From Achromobacter aloeverae (GTDB lineage: Bacteria; Pseudomonadota; Gammaproteobacteria; Burkholderiales; Burkholderiaceae_B), in contig NZ_PYAL01000001.1 in the NCBI RefSeq assembly GCF_004121055.1, positions 496,001 to 560,000 of the forward strand: 64,000 bases of DNA, given 5' to 3'. Below, in pieces: positions 35,891 through 44,180 of the stretch. A program made the translations under genes and the position numbers. Position 1 is the stretch's first letter, and each line of letters begins with the position of its first letter. The notes under the pieces were generated by a model. The model was not told the origin of the DNA. It saw only the letters and a program-made list of their open reading frames with translations, and searched no databases.

Positions 35891-35994
35891 ACGACCTGGC
35901 TGAAATACAGGCCGCCACTGGGGCAGCCTGTACTTGCAGGAATCGCGATCGTCCCCACTTGAAGTACATCTTGTCTCCCCCGGAATCCGCCGTT

Positions 35995-38070
35995 ATGAGC
36001 AGCAACCCCCTTCTCGCCCCCGTGCATGACCTGGTCGACTATGCGGCCATCCAACCGGCGCATGTGGTGCCGGCGGTGGATGACCTGCTGGAGGTGGCGC
36101 GCGCCGCCGTCGAGAAGGCCGCCGATCCCGCGCTGCCGGCGACCTGGGAAGCCGTGGTCGAGCCGCTGGATTCCGCCTCGGAGCGCCTGTGGCGCGCCTG
36201 GTCGGTGGCGGGCCACCTGAACGCCGTGGTCAATACGCCGGCGCTGCGCGAAGCCTATAACGCCGCCCTGCCCAAGGTGACCGAGTTCTCGACGTGGGTG
36301 GGCCTGCACGAGGGCCTGTACAAGCAATACCAGCGCCTGCGCGCCGCGCCGGACTTCGACAGCTGGAGCCCCGTGCGCCGCCGCGTCGTCGACCTGGCCC
36401 TGCGCGATTTCCGCCTGGGCGGCGTCGAACTGCAAGGCGAAGCGCGCGAACGCTATGCCGAGATCTCCGACCGCGAGGCCCAGGTCTCGCAGAAATTCTC
36501 GGAAAACGTCCTCGACGCCATCGATGCCTGGTCGCTGCTGGTGGAAGACGAAAGCCGCCTGGCCGGCATCCCCGCCGACGTCCTGGACGCCGCGCGCGAA
36601 GCCGCCCAGGCCGACGGCAAGACGGGCTGGAAACTGACGCTGAAGATGCCCTGCTATCTTCCCGTCATGCAATACGCGCGTGACCGCACGCTGCGCGAGA
36701 CCCTCTATCGCGCCTACGGCACGGTCGCGTCCGAGCAAGGCGACGCACGCTACGACAACTCCCCGCTGATCGAAGAATTGCTCGGCCTGCGCGCCGAGGA
36801 AGCGCGCCTGCTGGGGTATGGCAATTTCGCCGAACTGCGCCTGCAGACCCGCATGGCGCGCAGCGCGGCCCAGGTCGCGGAATTCCTGCGCGACCTCGCC
36901 GGCCGCGCCCGCCCCTACGCGCAGCAGGACCTGGCGCAGGTGCGCGAGTTCGCCGCCAAGGAACTGGGCCTGACCGATGTCCAGCCCTGGGACCTGCCCT
37001 ACGCCTCGGAGCGCCTGCGCGAGACGCGCTATGCCTACTCGGAAGACGAGATCAAGCAGTACTTCACCGAGCCGCGCGTGCTGGCCGGACTGTTCGACGT
37101 CATCCAGACGCTGTTCAACGTGCGCCTGCGCGAGACGCCCGTGTCGGCCTGGCACGCGGACGCGCGCGGCGTGCGCGTGGAGCGGCCCGACGGCGCCCTG
37201 GTCGGCTATCTCTATCTGGACCTCTACGCGCGCGCCGGCAAGCAAGGCGGCGCCTGGGTGGACAGCGAGCGCAGCCGCCGCGTTGCCGCGGGCAGCGTGC
37301 AGACCCCCGTGGTCTACCTGACCTGCAATTTCTCGCGCCCCGGCGCGGGCAAGAACGGCAAGGCCGCGCTGCTGACGCACGACGACGTCATTACCCTCTT
37401 CCACGAAACCGGCCACGCGCTGCATGCCTTGCTGTCGGAAGTGGACGAGCCGGGCGCCGCCGCGTTCGCCAGCGTGGAATGGGACGCCATCGAACTGCCC
37501 TCGCAGTTCATGGAGAATTTCTGCTGGGAATGGCCGGTGGTGCAACAGTTGTCGGCGCACGTCGAGACCGGCGAGCCGCTGCCGCGCGCGCTGTATGACA
37601 AGCTGCTGGCCGCGCGCAATTACCAGAGCGGCATGCAGACGGTGCGCCAGATCGAGTTCGCGCTGTTCGACATGCTGCTGCACGACAAGGCGCAGGGCGT
37701 GCCCATCGCCGACGTGCTGGCGCTGCTGCAGAAGGTCCGCGACGAGGTCGCCGTGTTCTCGCCGCCGGGCTGGCATCGCATGCCGCACAGCTTCTCGCAC
37801 CTGTTCGCGGGCGGCTACGGCGCGGGCTACTACAGCTACAAGTGGGCCGAAGTGCTGTCGGCCGACGCCTACGAAGCCTTCGAGGAAGCGGCCCGCGCAA
37901 CGGGCCAGGGCACCCTGGACGCCTCCACCGGCGACCGCTTCCGCCGCGAAATCCTGGCGGTCGGCGGCGCGCGCCCGGCAGCCGAGTCCTTCAAGGCTTT
38001 CCGCGGACGCGAGCCGCGCATCGACGCCCTGCTGCGCCACAGCGGCATGGCGACGGCGCGGGCGGCCTGA
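35995..38070 (+). CDS. prlC: Oligopeptidase A, M3 zinc metallopeptidase
   Basis: 691 residues from the ATG at 35995 (a TTG 36 bases earlier is less likely). Zinc motif HETGH in ITLFHETGHALHALLSEV near residue 466, with the downstream Glu in ELPSQFMENF. Cytoplasmic endopeptidase that degrades oligopeptides including cleaved signal peptides. N-terminal helices (PAHVVPAVDDLLEVAR) match the OpdA/PrlC subgroup. One base before the Sco-like gene, so probably cotranscribed. Confidence 0.95.
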   Translation: MSSNPLLAPVHDLVDYAAIQPAHVVPAVDDLLEVARAAVEKAADPALPATWEAVVEPLDSASERLWRAWSVAGHLNAVVNTPALREAYNAALPKVTEFSTWVGLHEGLYKQYQRLRAAPDFDSWSPVRRRVVDLALRDFRLGGVELQGEARERYAEISDREAQVSQKFSENVLDAIDAWSLLVEDESRLAGIPADVLDAAREAAQADGKTGWKLTLKMPCYLPVMQYARDRTLRETLYRAYGTVASEQGDARYDNSPLIEELLGLRAEEARLLGYGNFAELRLQTRMARSAAQVAEFLRDLAGRARPYAQQDLAQVREFAAKELGLTDVQPWDLPYASERLRETRYAYSEDEIKQYFTEPRVLAGLFDVIQTLFNVRLRETPVSAWHADARGVRVERPDGALVGYLYLDLYARAGKQGGAWVDSERSRRVAAGSVQTPVVYLTCNFSRPGAGKNGKAALLTHDDVITLFHETGHALHALLSEVDEPGAAAFASVEWDAIELPSQFMENFCWEWPVVQQLSAHVETGEPLPRALYDKLLAARNYQSGMQTVRQIEFALFDMLLHDKAQGVPIADVLALLQKVRDEVAVFSPPGWHRMPHSFSHLFAGGYGAGYYSYKWAEVLSADAYEAFEEAARATGQGTLDASTGDRFRREILAVGGARPAAESFKAFRGREPRIDALLRHSGMATARAA

Positions 38071-38071
38071 G

Positions 38072-38680
38072 ATGGCGTCGCGCCGGCGTTGGGCTGCATG
38101 GATCCTGGCGGCGGCCGGCCTGCTGCCGGGCGTTTTTCCGGCCGCCGCGCTGGCCCAGGGCGCGCAGGCCGTCTATGACGTTGCCGGCCACCTGCCGGAC
38201 CTGCGCTTTTCCCTGTCCGGCGCGCAAGGCCGGACCGTCACCGATGCCGATGTGCGGGGGCGCACGGTACTGCTGTTTTTCGGCTACGCCAATTGCCCGG
38301 ATGTCTGCCCCACCACCATGGCCCAATTGACCGAGGTGCTCGGCCAGTTGGGCGAGGACGCTGCCAAGGTCCGCATCCTGTTCGTCAGCGTCGATCCCCA
38401 CCGCGATACCCCGGATCGTTTGCAAGCGTATGTGAACGCCTTCAATCACTCGGCCATCGGATTGACCGGCACCGACACGCAGATCGCCGACCTCGCGCGC
38501 CGCTACCGCGTTTCCTACCAGATCGAAAAGCCGCGGCCCGGCGCGGACCCCGCGATCTACAACGTCGCCCATAGCCGCGGGGTGTTCGTCTTCGACGCGT
38601 CCGGCCGCGCGCGCCTGCTCCTGGCCGACAGCGCCAATACCGCGCAGATCGTGCAGAGCCTGAGGCCCTTGCTCAAATAA
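38072..38680 (+). CDS. SCO1/SenC-family copper chaperone
   Basis: 202 residues. Signal peptide or anchor at 1-28 (WAAWILAAAGLLPGVFPAAALAQG), then a thioredoxin-like fold with the copper-binding GYANCPDVCPTTM and the third ligand His in YNVAHSRGVFVFD. Delivers copper to, or reduces, the CuA site of cytochrome oxidase in the periplasm. Starts one base after the prlC stop. Here it is away from the oxidase genes. Confidence 0.92.
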   Translation: MASRRRWAAWILAAAGLLPGVFPAAALAQGAQAVYDVAGHLPDLRFSLSGAQGRTVTDADVRGRTVLLFFGYANCPDVCPTTMAQLTEVLGQLGEDAAKVRILFVSVDPHRDTPDRLQAYVNAFNHSAIGLTGTDTQIADLARRYRVSYQIEKPRPGADPAIYNVAHSRGVFVFDASGRARLLLADSANTAQIVQSLRPLLK

Positions 38681-38794
38681 GCAGGCCGCCGCCACCTGCC
38701 ATCGCGATTCCATTTATTACATCCCTCGGGCACGACCCGTGCGTATGATCGCGCTGTTTCTCCCTCCTCGCCAACCACATACCAGGAGCACGGC

Positions 38795-39043
38795 ATGGAC
38801 ATCATCATCATGATCATTGTGGGTTTCATCGTCGGCCTGATTGCTCGCGCCATCATGCCGGGAGACCAGCCCATGGGCATCATCTTGACCACCATACTCG
38901 GCATCGTCGGCGCCGTCGTGGCCGGCTTCCTCGGGCGGACCCTCGGTTGGTACGCCCCAGGCGAGCCCGCAGGCTGGATCGCGTCGGTGGTCGGCGCCAT
39001 CATCGTGCTTTTCGTCGTCGGCCTGGTCCGGCGCCGCGCCTGA
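38795..39043 (+). CDS. GlsB/YeaQ/YmgE-family small membrane protein
   Basis: 82 residues, three hydrophobic spans, with the family motifs IVGLIARAIMPG, ILGIVGAVVAGFLGR and the closing GAIIVLFVVGLVRRR. Often called transglycosylase-associated, but its function is unknown; linked to stress in some bacteria. CAGGAG precedes the ATG. Single gene followed by a strong terminator. Confidence 0.92.
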   Translation: MDIIIMIIVGFIVGLIARAIMPGDQPMGIILTTILGIVGAVVAGFLGRTLGWYAPGEPAGWIASVVGAIIVLFVVGLVRRRA

Positions 39044-39062
39044 CCAGGCGCGCCAGCATGAC

Positions 39063-39100
39063 AAAAGCCCGCCCTCCCACGGAAGGCGGGCTTTTCTTTT
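39063..39100 (+). terminator. Rho-independent terminator after the YeaQ-like gene
   Basis: AAAAGCCCGCC (39063-39073) and GGCGGGCTTTT (39085-39095) form a perfect 11-bp stem with an 11-base loop, followed by CTTTT. The A/T ends make it work in both directions. Confidence 0.93.
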
Positions 39101-39149
39101 ACCTGGGAGGCAGCAAGCGGCGTAAACCGCTTGGCGGGGGGCTGTTCTT

Positions 39150-40061
39150 TCAGCCGTCCTCGCGGACGTGGGCGGCGATGCGCTCCCGCAGCCATGCGTG
39201 CGCCGGATCCCGGTGGCTGCGCTCGTGCCAGAACATGGCCATGTCGTAGCCCTGCACCGCCACCGGCGGCGCCACCAGCCGCAGCCCCGCCGACGCCCGC
39301 GCCAGGCGCTCCGGCAACATCGCGACCAGGTCCGTGCGCGCCAGCGTCGCCGCCACGAAGAGGAAATGCGGCACCGACAAGGCGACCCGCCGTTGCATTC
39401 CCCGCTCCGCCAGCGCCCGGTCCGTGACCCCGTGAAAGCCACCGCCGTCTTGCGAAACGACCACGTGCTCCAGGGCGCAGAACTGTTTCAGGGTAGGCCG
39501 GCGCCGCAAGCCAGGGTGTCCGTCGCGGCCGGCCAGTACATAGCGTTCCCCGAACAGGAACTGCCGGTGCAAGCGCGGCGGGGTCTCCGCGTCATGCCAG
39601 ATGTGGAAGCCCAGATCGATCTCGCCCCGCTCCATCTGGGCAGCGAGCCGCAGCGGCGCAAGCTCCAGCACGGCCACGCGCGATTGCGGCGCCGCAGTGC
39701 GCAAATCCGCCAGGAGCGGCAGCAGGACCGTGGTTTCGCTGTAGTCCGTGGCGGCGATGCGCCATGTCACGCTGGCCTGGACCGGTTCAAAGGACGCCGG
39801 CGGCGCGATCGTGCCGGCCAACACGCGCAGGGCCTCGCGCAAGGGTTCCCGCAAGGCCAGGGCGCGCGCCGTCGGGCGCATGCCGCGCGGCCCGGGCAGC
39901 AACAGAGGGTCGTCGAACACCTCGCGCAGCCTGGCCAGTTGCACGCTGACGGTGGGCTGCGCCAGGAACAGCCGCTGCGCCGCCCGCGTGACATTCAACT
40001 CCGCCAGCAAGGCGTCCAGCGTGACCAGCAGGTTCAGGTCGATACGCCTGAGATTGTCCAT
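39150..40061 (-). CDS. LysR-family transcriptional regulator
   Basis: 303 residues. N-terminal winged helix (LNLLVTLDALLAELNVTRAAQRLFLAQPTVSV, residues 9-40, kept in the NodD-like subgroup) and C-terminal effector domain. Divergent from the NAD(P)H:quinone reductase gene with 90 bases between that contain several GAAATTC-type dyads; it should control that gene and itself. Effector unknown, perhaps a quinone or aromatic electrophile. Confidence 0.93.
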   Translation of the reverse strand: MDNLRRIDLNLLVTLDALLAELNVTRAAQRLFLAQPTVSVQLARLREVFDDPLLLPGPRGMRPTARALALREPLREALRVLAGTIAPPASFEPVQASVTWRIAATDYSETTVLLPLLADLRTAAPQSRVAVLELAPLRLAAQMERGEIDLGFHIWHDAETPPRLHRQFLFGERYVLAGRDGHPGLRRRPTLKQFCALEHVVVSQDGGGFHGVTDRALAERGMQRRVALSVPHFLFVAATLARTDLVAMLPERLARASAGLRLVAPPVAVQGYDMAMFWHERSHRDPAHAWLRERIAAHVREDG

Positions 40062-40072
40062 GGCAATACCTG

Positions 40073-40112
40073 GAATTTCAGAAATTCATTTCCAATATAG
40101 CTTGGAAATTCC
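40073..40112. promoter_or_regulatory. LysR operator cluster with three dyads
   Basis: GAATTTC-A-GAAATTC (40073-40087), TTTCCAA-N6-TTGGAAA (40089-40108) and GGAAATTCC (40104-40112) overlap in a 40-base AT-rich stretch between the LysR gene and the quinone reductase. This is the usual layout of a LysR recognition and activation site. Confidence 0.65.
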
Positions 40113-40151
40113 TAAGCTGGGCGCATCGTCACTTCGCATTGGAAATGCACC

Positions 40152-40928
40152 ATGAATATCCTCATCGTCCATGCCCACCCCGAACCCCGGTCGCTGAACG
40201 GCGCCCTGAAGGACTACGCCGTCCAGCATCTACGCGCGCAAGGCCATGCCGTCCAGGTGTCCGACCTCTATGCGATGCGCTGGAAGGCGACGCTGGATGG
40301 CGCCGACCGCCTGGACCGCGATCCGGACGCGCGCTTCGACGCGTCGCTCGATTCCATGCAGGCGTATGAAGGAGGCACGCAAAGCGCCGACATCGCCGCC
40401 GAACAGGACAAGCTGCGCTGGGCCGACGCCGTGCTTTTCCATTTCCCGCTGTGGTGGTTCTCCATGCCCGCCATCATGAAGGGCTGGTTCGAACGGGTCT
40501 ATGCCTACGGCTTCGGCTATGGCGTCGGCGAGCATTCCGACCAGCGCTGGGGCGACCGTTACGGCGAAGGCATGCTGGCCGGCAAGCGCGCGATGCTGGT
40601 GGTCACGACCGGCGGCTGGGACTCGCACTATGGGCCGCGCGGCATCAACGGTCCGCTGGACGACCTGCTCTTCCCCATACACCACGGCATGTTGTTCTAC
40701 CCGGGGTTCGACGTGCTGCCGCCCTTCGTCGTCTATCGCACCGGCCGCATGGACGATACGCGCTACGCGCGGACGACGGCCGCGCTGGGAGAACGCCTGG
40801 ATGCCCTGTGGACGCAGGCGCCCATTCCCTTCCGCCGCCAGAACGCCGGCGACTACCTGATTCCGCAACTGACGCTGCGGCCGGACGTGGCGCCAGGCGT
40901 CAGCGGGTTCTCCGCGCATACGGCATAA
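40152..40928 (+). CDS. NAD(P)H dehydrogenase (quinone), flavodoxin-fold
   Basis: 258 residues. NQO1/MdaB-like FMN/FAD flavoprotein: MNILIVHAHPEPRSLNGAL (phosphate loop), FHFPLWWFSMPAIMKGWFERV (flavin-binding region), TTGGWDSHYGPRGINGP. Two-electron reduction of quinones or related electrophiles in the cytoplasm. Controlled by the divergent LysR protein. Convergent with the following flavoprotein gene. Confidence 0.92.
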   Translation: MNILIVHAHPEPRSLNGALKDYAVQHLRAQGHAVQVSDLYAMRWKATLDGADRLDRDPDARFDASLDSMQAYEGGTQSADIAAEQDKLRWADAVLFHFPLWWFSMPAIMKGWFERVYAYGFGYGVGEHSDQRWGDRYGEGMLAGKRAMLVVTTGGWDSHYGPRGINGPLDDLLFPIHHGMLFYPGFDVLPPFVVYRTGRMDDTRYARTTAALGERLDALWTQAPIPFRRQNAGDYLIPQLTLRPDVAPGVSGFSAHTA

Positions 40929-40952
40929 GGCCGTACGGGAGCATCAGCGCGC

Positions 40953-42371
40953 TTATGCCGCCGCGGCCAACGGCGCACGGGCCGCGCGCAGCTTGGCCGA
41001 TGCGTCGCGCAAGGCGGTGCGCAGGCCTTCTTCAACCACGGGGTGATAGAAGGGCATGTCCAGCATCGCGTCCACGGTCAGCTGCTGTTGCAAGGCCCAG
41101 GCCAGCAGGTGCGCCAGGTGCTCGACGCCGGGGCCGGCCATTTCAGCGCCCAGGAAGCGCCCGCTGGCGCGGTCGGCATAGACGTGCAGCCGGCCCTTGT
41201 TCTTCAGCATGACGCGCGAACGTCCCTGGTTGCCGAAGTCCACCTCGCCGGTCACGTAGCCGCCTTCATGCAGGCGGCCATGGGGCGTGCCGACCACGGC
41301 GATCTGCGGGTCCGAGAACACCACCGCCATCGGCGCGCGGCGCCGGCCGGGGGTGACGCGCGGATAATGGGCCGCGTTCTCGCCCGCGATGCGGCCTTCG
41401 TCGGCCGCTTCGTGCAGCAGGGGCACGTCGCTGTTCGCGTCGCCGGCGATGAAGATGGGCGACGTGCCGGACTGCATCGTATGACGATCGAATTCCGGCA
41501 CCCCCGCCGGGTTCAGCTTGAGCGACGTATTCTTCAGATCGAGACCGCCCACGTTGGGCCGGCGGCCGGTCGCCACCAGCACGTAGTCGAAGGTCTCGGT
41601 GCGCTCGCTGTTGTCGAGGGCCACATAGCGTATCTTCACCGTATCGCCCTCGCGCGTCGTGTCCAGCACCCGCGCATCGGGGTCCAGGTAGAACTCTTCC
41701 TGGAAGGCCTTGCGGGCGCTGTCCCGCACCACGGGATCGGACAAGCCGCCAAGGCTGCCGCTGATGCCGAAGACCCGCACCCGCACCCCCAGGCGCGCCA
41801 AGGCCTGGCCCAGCTCCAGGCCGATGACGCCGGGACCGAATACGGCCACGCTGCGCGGCAGGTCGTCCCAGTAGAAGACGTCGTCGTTGACGACCACGCG
41901 GTCGCCCAGGGCCTTGAACGGCGGCGGCACGACCGGCGTAGAACCGGTGGCGATGACGACGCTGGCCGCCTGGATCTCGGTGTGGTCGTCCACGCGCAAT
42001 ACGGTATCGGAGACAAAGCGCGCGTAGCCGAGCAGCTTGTCCTGCGCCGGGATGCTTTCCACGCCTTCCACGACGAAACCGACGAAGCGGTCGCGCTCGC
42101 GGCGCACGCGGGCCATGACCTCGCGGCCGTCGACCCGCACCTTGCCGTCGATATGCACGCCAAACGGCGCACCGTGGTGGGCCGCATGGGCAGCCTCGGC
42201 CGCGGCGATCAAGAGCTTGGAGGGCATGCAGCCCACGCGGGCGCAGGTGGTGCCGTATTGGCCGCCCTCGATCAGCAGCGCGCGCTTGCCGGCGGCGACA
42301 GCCGCGCGGTAGGCGCCCAATCCGGCGGTGCCGGCGCCGATCACGGCGACATCGGTATGCAGGGTTTTCAT
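40953..42371 (-). CDS. FAD-dependent pyridine nucleotide-disulfide oxidoreductase, dihydrolipoyl-dehydrogenase-like
   Basis: 472 residues from the ATG at 42371 (AAGGA six bases upstream). FAD motif VIGAGTAGLGAYRAA, redox-active pair in GTTCARVGCMPSKLL, NAD(P) Rossmann motif VAVFGPGVIGLELGQALA, FIAGDANSD, and C-terminal HPVVEEGL, which keeps the His-Glu catalytic dyad of the class. It is not part of a 2-oxoacid dehydrogenase operon and lacks a lipoyl domain; true E3 (lpdA) is elsewhere in this window. Downstream of the Prx-Grx hybrid on the same strand, so a role in reducing glutathione or another thiol for that peroxidase is attractive but unproven. Confidence 0.88.
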   Translation of the reverse strand: MKTLHTDVAVIGAGTAGLGAYRAAVAAGKRALLIEGGQYGTTCARVGCMPSKLLIAAAEAAHAAHHGAPFGVHIDGKVRVDGREVMARVRRERDRFVGFVVEGVESIPAQDKLLGYARFVSDTVLRVDDHTEIQAASVVIATGSTPVVPPPFKALGDRVVVNDDVFYWDDLPRSVAVFGPGVIGLELGQALARLGVRVRVFGISGSLGGLSDPVVRDSARKAFQEEFYLDPDARVLDTTREGDTVKIRYVALDNSERTETFDYVLVATGRRPNVGGLDLKNTSLKLNPAGVPEFDRHTMQSGTSPIFIAGDANSDVPLLHEAADEGRIAGENAAHYPRVTPGRRRAPMAVVFSDPQIAVVGTPHGRLHEGGYVTGEVDFGNQGRSRVMLKNKGRLHVYADRASGRFLGAEMAGPGVEHLAHLLAWALQQQLTVDAMLDMPFYHPVVEEGLRTALRDASAKLRAARAPLAAAA

Positions 42372-42382
42372 GGTTATCCTTT

Positions 42383-42412
42383 TTGGCGTTGGGGCGTTGG
42401 GGCGTTGGGGCG
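42383..42412. repeat. Three-copy 8-base G-rich tandem repeat
   Basis: GGGGCGTT-type units (TTGGGGCG) repeat three times just upstream of the flavoprotein's ribosome site. The gap 42372-42619 is otherwise very GC-rich with no ORF or terminator I can support. Confidence 0.6.
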
Positions 42413-42619
42413 GCACCGCGCCACGGCCGCGCGGAGATCGGGTGGCCGTGAGGGTTGCGAGGCGAACGAGCTTGGGGCGCCGCGCCACATTCACGCGGGC
42501 TCGCGTGCCGCGATAGCCGGGGGGCGGGGACGCGGCACGGACGGCGGGACGCGCGCCGGACGGCGGGGGCCGGCCACCCGCGGCGCGGGGACGCCGCGCC
42601 GCGGGCTGCCACGTCGCGA

Positions 42620-43354
42620 TCAGGCGATGGCGAAGTGCGCCTTCAACTGGTCCAGGCCGCCGATCAGCGCGCCGTTGATGAACACCTGCGGCGCGGTGCC
42701 CGCGCCCGACACGGCGCCGATCACGCGGCCACGCACCTTGTTGTCCAGCGGGATATCAACGAAGTTGTAGCCCTTGTCTTCCAGGATGCCCTTGGCCTCG
42801 ATGCAAAAGGGGCAGCCGACCTTGGAGAACACGACGACCTGGTCCGGCTTGGCGGCCGACGGCGCCAGGTAGTTCAGCATGGTGTCCGCATCCGAAACTT
42901 CGAAGGGGTCGCCTTCCTTTTCGGGCTCGATGAACATCTTCTCGATCACGCCGTCACGCACCAGCATGGAATAGCGCCAGCTGCGCTTGCCGAAGCCGAG
43001 GTCGCGCTTGTCGACCAGCATGCCCATGCCTTCGGTGAAGTCGCCATTGCCGTCGGGCAGCAGGTTGATGTTCGACGCTTCCTGGTCCTTGGCCCACTCG
43101 TTCATGACGAAGGTGTCGTTGACCGACAGGCAAACGATGCTGTCGACGCCATTGGCGAAGAAGGCCGGGGCCAGTTCGTTGTAGCGCGGCAGATGGGTGG
43201 ACGAGCAAGTGGGGGTAAACGCGCCGGGCAGGGAGAACACGACCACCGTCTTGTTCTTGAACACGTCGTCGGTGCTTACCTGCTTCCATTCATTGCCTAC
43301 GCGGATGGGGAAAGTGGCGTTGGGGACGCGTTGGCCTTCACGAGCTTGCAGCAT
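42620..43354 (-). CDS. Peroxiredoxin-glutaredoxin hybrid protein (Prx5/Grx)
   Basis: 244 residues from the ATG at 43354 (GGAG nine bases upstream). Residues about 1-160: Prx5-type peroxiredoxin with the peroxidatic Cys in [17 protein letters not shown]; residues about 170-244: glutaredoxin with active site [10 protein letters not shown] and [15 protein letters not shown]. Reduces peroxides with glutathione directly, cytoplasmic, as in the Haemophilus and Neisseria hybrids. The upstream region (43400-43470) is markedly AT-rich and contains ATAAATAATAACTAT (43412-43426), close to half of an OxyR site. Followed by a flavoprotein reductase on the same strand. Confidence 0.95.
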   Translation of the reverse strand: MLQAREGQRVPNATFPIRVGNEWKQVSTDDVFKNKTVVVFSLPGAFTPTCSSTHLPRYNELAPAFFANGVDSIVCLSVNDTFVMNEWAKDQEASNINLLPDGNGDFTEGMGMLVDKRDLGFGKRSWRYSMLVRDGVIEKMFIEPEKEGDPFEVSDADTMLNYLAPSAAKPDQVVVFSKVGCPFCIEAKGILEDKGYNFVDIPLDNKVRGRVIGAVSGAGTAPQVFINGALIGGLDQLKAHFAIA

Positions 43355-43609
43355 GGGGGAATCTCCGGTCTGGGGTTTTTGAACTGTCGGCGTTGACGCC
43401 ATGACCAAATAATAAATAATAACTATCTATTTATCTAATTTAATTAATTTATTCGATTGATAGCTTTGGATAATCGGAGATTTATTGGCGATAGCGTTTA
43501 TTTTATCGCCGGCGGCCGACGACCGTTAGGGGGGGTGCCCGGCCGAGGCCGGGCACCATGCCGGACCGGAGGGCGCGTCGTCGCTGTGCGCGACGACGTG
43601 TTTTGCGGC

Positions 43610-43798
43610 TGGCCCGTACGGAAGCCGGTGACGGCCGGTCCCCCCTGCCCAGTACGGAATCCATGACAGCGGCCCGGGCGGAAGCCACGGCGACGGCTCT
43701 TGCCACCAACCCGGGCGGAAGCCACGATGACAGCTCTCCCCGCCGACCCGGGCGGAAGCCACGGCGACGGCTCTTGCTACGGCCTGGGCGGAAGCCAG
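43610..43798. repeat. Degenerate 36-37 bp tandem repeat array, about six units
   Basis: GGAAGCC (once GGAATCC) recurs at 43620, 43656, 43680, 43717, 43754 and 43790, spacings 36, 24, 37, 37 and 36 bases; the short one looks like a unit with 13 bases lost. The best three units share CCCGGGCGGAAGCCACG and then GACGGCTCTTGC or close variants. The period is not a multiple of three and all frames are used equally, so it is non-coding. It ends exactly at the copZ stop codon. The rest of the gap 43355-43609 holds the AT-rich Prx-Grx promoter region and no gene. Confidence 0.85.
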
Positions 43799-43999
43799 TT
43801 ACGCTGGCGTGGGGCTGTAGCCGGCGTCGCGGATGGCGTTTTCTACAGCGAATTTGTCGTCGGTGCCGGTGACGGTGACGCGGTGGTTGGCCACGTCCGC
43901 CTCGACGGCGGCGCCGGGGACCGCGGCCGTGACCGCGCCGGTGATGGTCTTCACGCAATGGCCGCACGTCATGTCGGGAACTTGGTATTGCAGGACCAT
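43799..43999 (-). CDS. copZ: Copper chaperone, heavy-metal-associated domain
   Basis: 66 residues from the ATG at 43999 (GGAG seven bases upstream). Single HMA fold with the metal site MTCGHC near residues 10-15 and the closing AIRDAGYSPTPA. Binds Cu(I) in the cytoplasm and hands it to the CopA pump encoded divergently. Its promoter is a MerR-type element with a 19-bp spacer at 44060-44090. Confidence 0.95.
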   Translation of the reverse strand: MVLQYQVPDMTCGHCVKTITGAVTAAVPGAAVEADVANHRVTVTGTDDKFAVENAIRDAGYSPTPA

Positions 44000-44059
44000 G
44001 ATGGTTCTCCTGTGTAGGTATTCCACAAACAAGCCCAGGACGGGCTTGAGGACCAATCG

Positions 44060-44090
44060 AGCATAAACCTTCCCCCAATGGGAGGGTCAA
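44060..44090 (-). promoter_or_regulatory. CueR-type promoter/operator of copZ
   Basis: On the minus strand: -35 TTGACC (44090-44085), 19-base spacer and -10 TATGCT (44065-44060). The over-long spacer contains the dyad ACCCTCCC...GGGAAGGT, the form recognised by Cu(I)-responsive MerR activators, which twist such promoters into use. Confidence 0.88.
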
Positions 44091-44120
44091 GCGCCGCCAG
44101 ACAGCTTGCAACTGGCGGGC

Positions 44121-44151
44121 TTGACCTTACCATTATGGGAAGGATGACACT
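44121..44151 (+). promoter_or_regulatory. CueR-type promoter/operator of copA-cueR
   Basis: TTGACC (44121-44126), 19-base spacer and GACACT (44146-44151). The spacer carries ACCTTACCATTATGGGAAGG, a dyad similar to the copZ site. Transcription would start near 44158, leaving a short leader before ATG 44181. Confidence 0.85.
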
Positions 44152-44180
44152 GACGCCATCCTGTCCATCCTCGCCCCATC

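Noticed and set aside
35467-38040. 857-codon open frame antisense to prlC
   Set aside because: GC-driven shadow; prlC has HEXXH and normal length.
43412-43426. Complete OxyR site upstream of the Prx-Grx gene
   Set aside because: Only one half matches ATAG-N7-CTAT well (one mismatch); the second half seven bases away is not found, so it is mentioned as a hint and not listed as a site.
43610-43798. CRISPR array
   Set aside because: Units are contiguous degenerate copies without unique spacers, and no cas genes are present.
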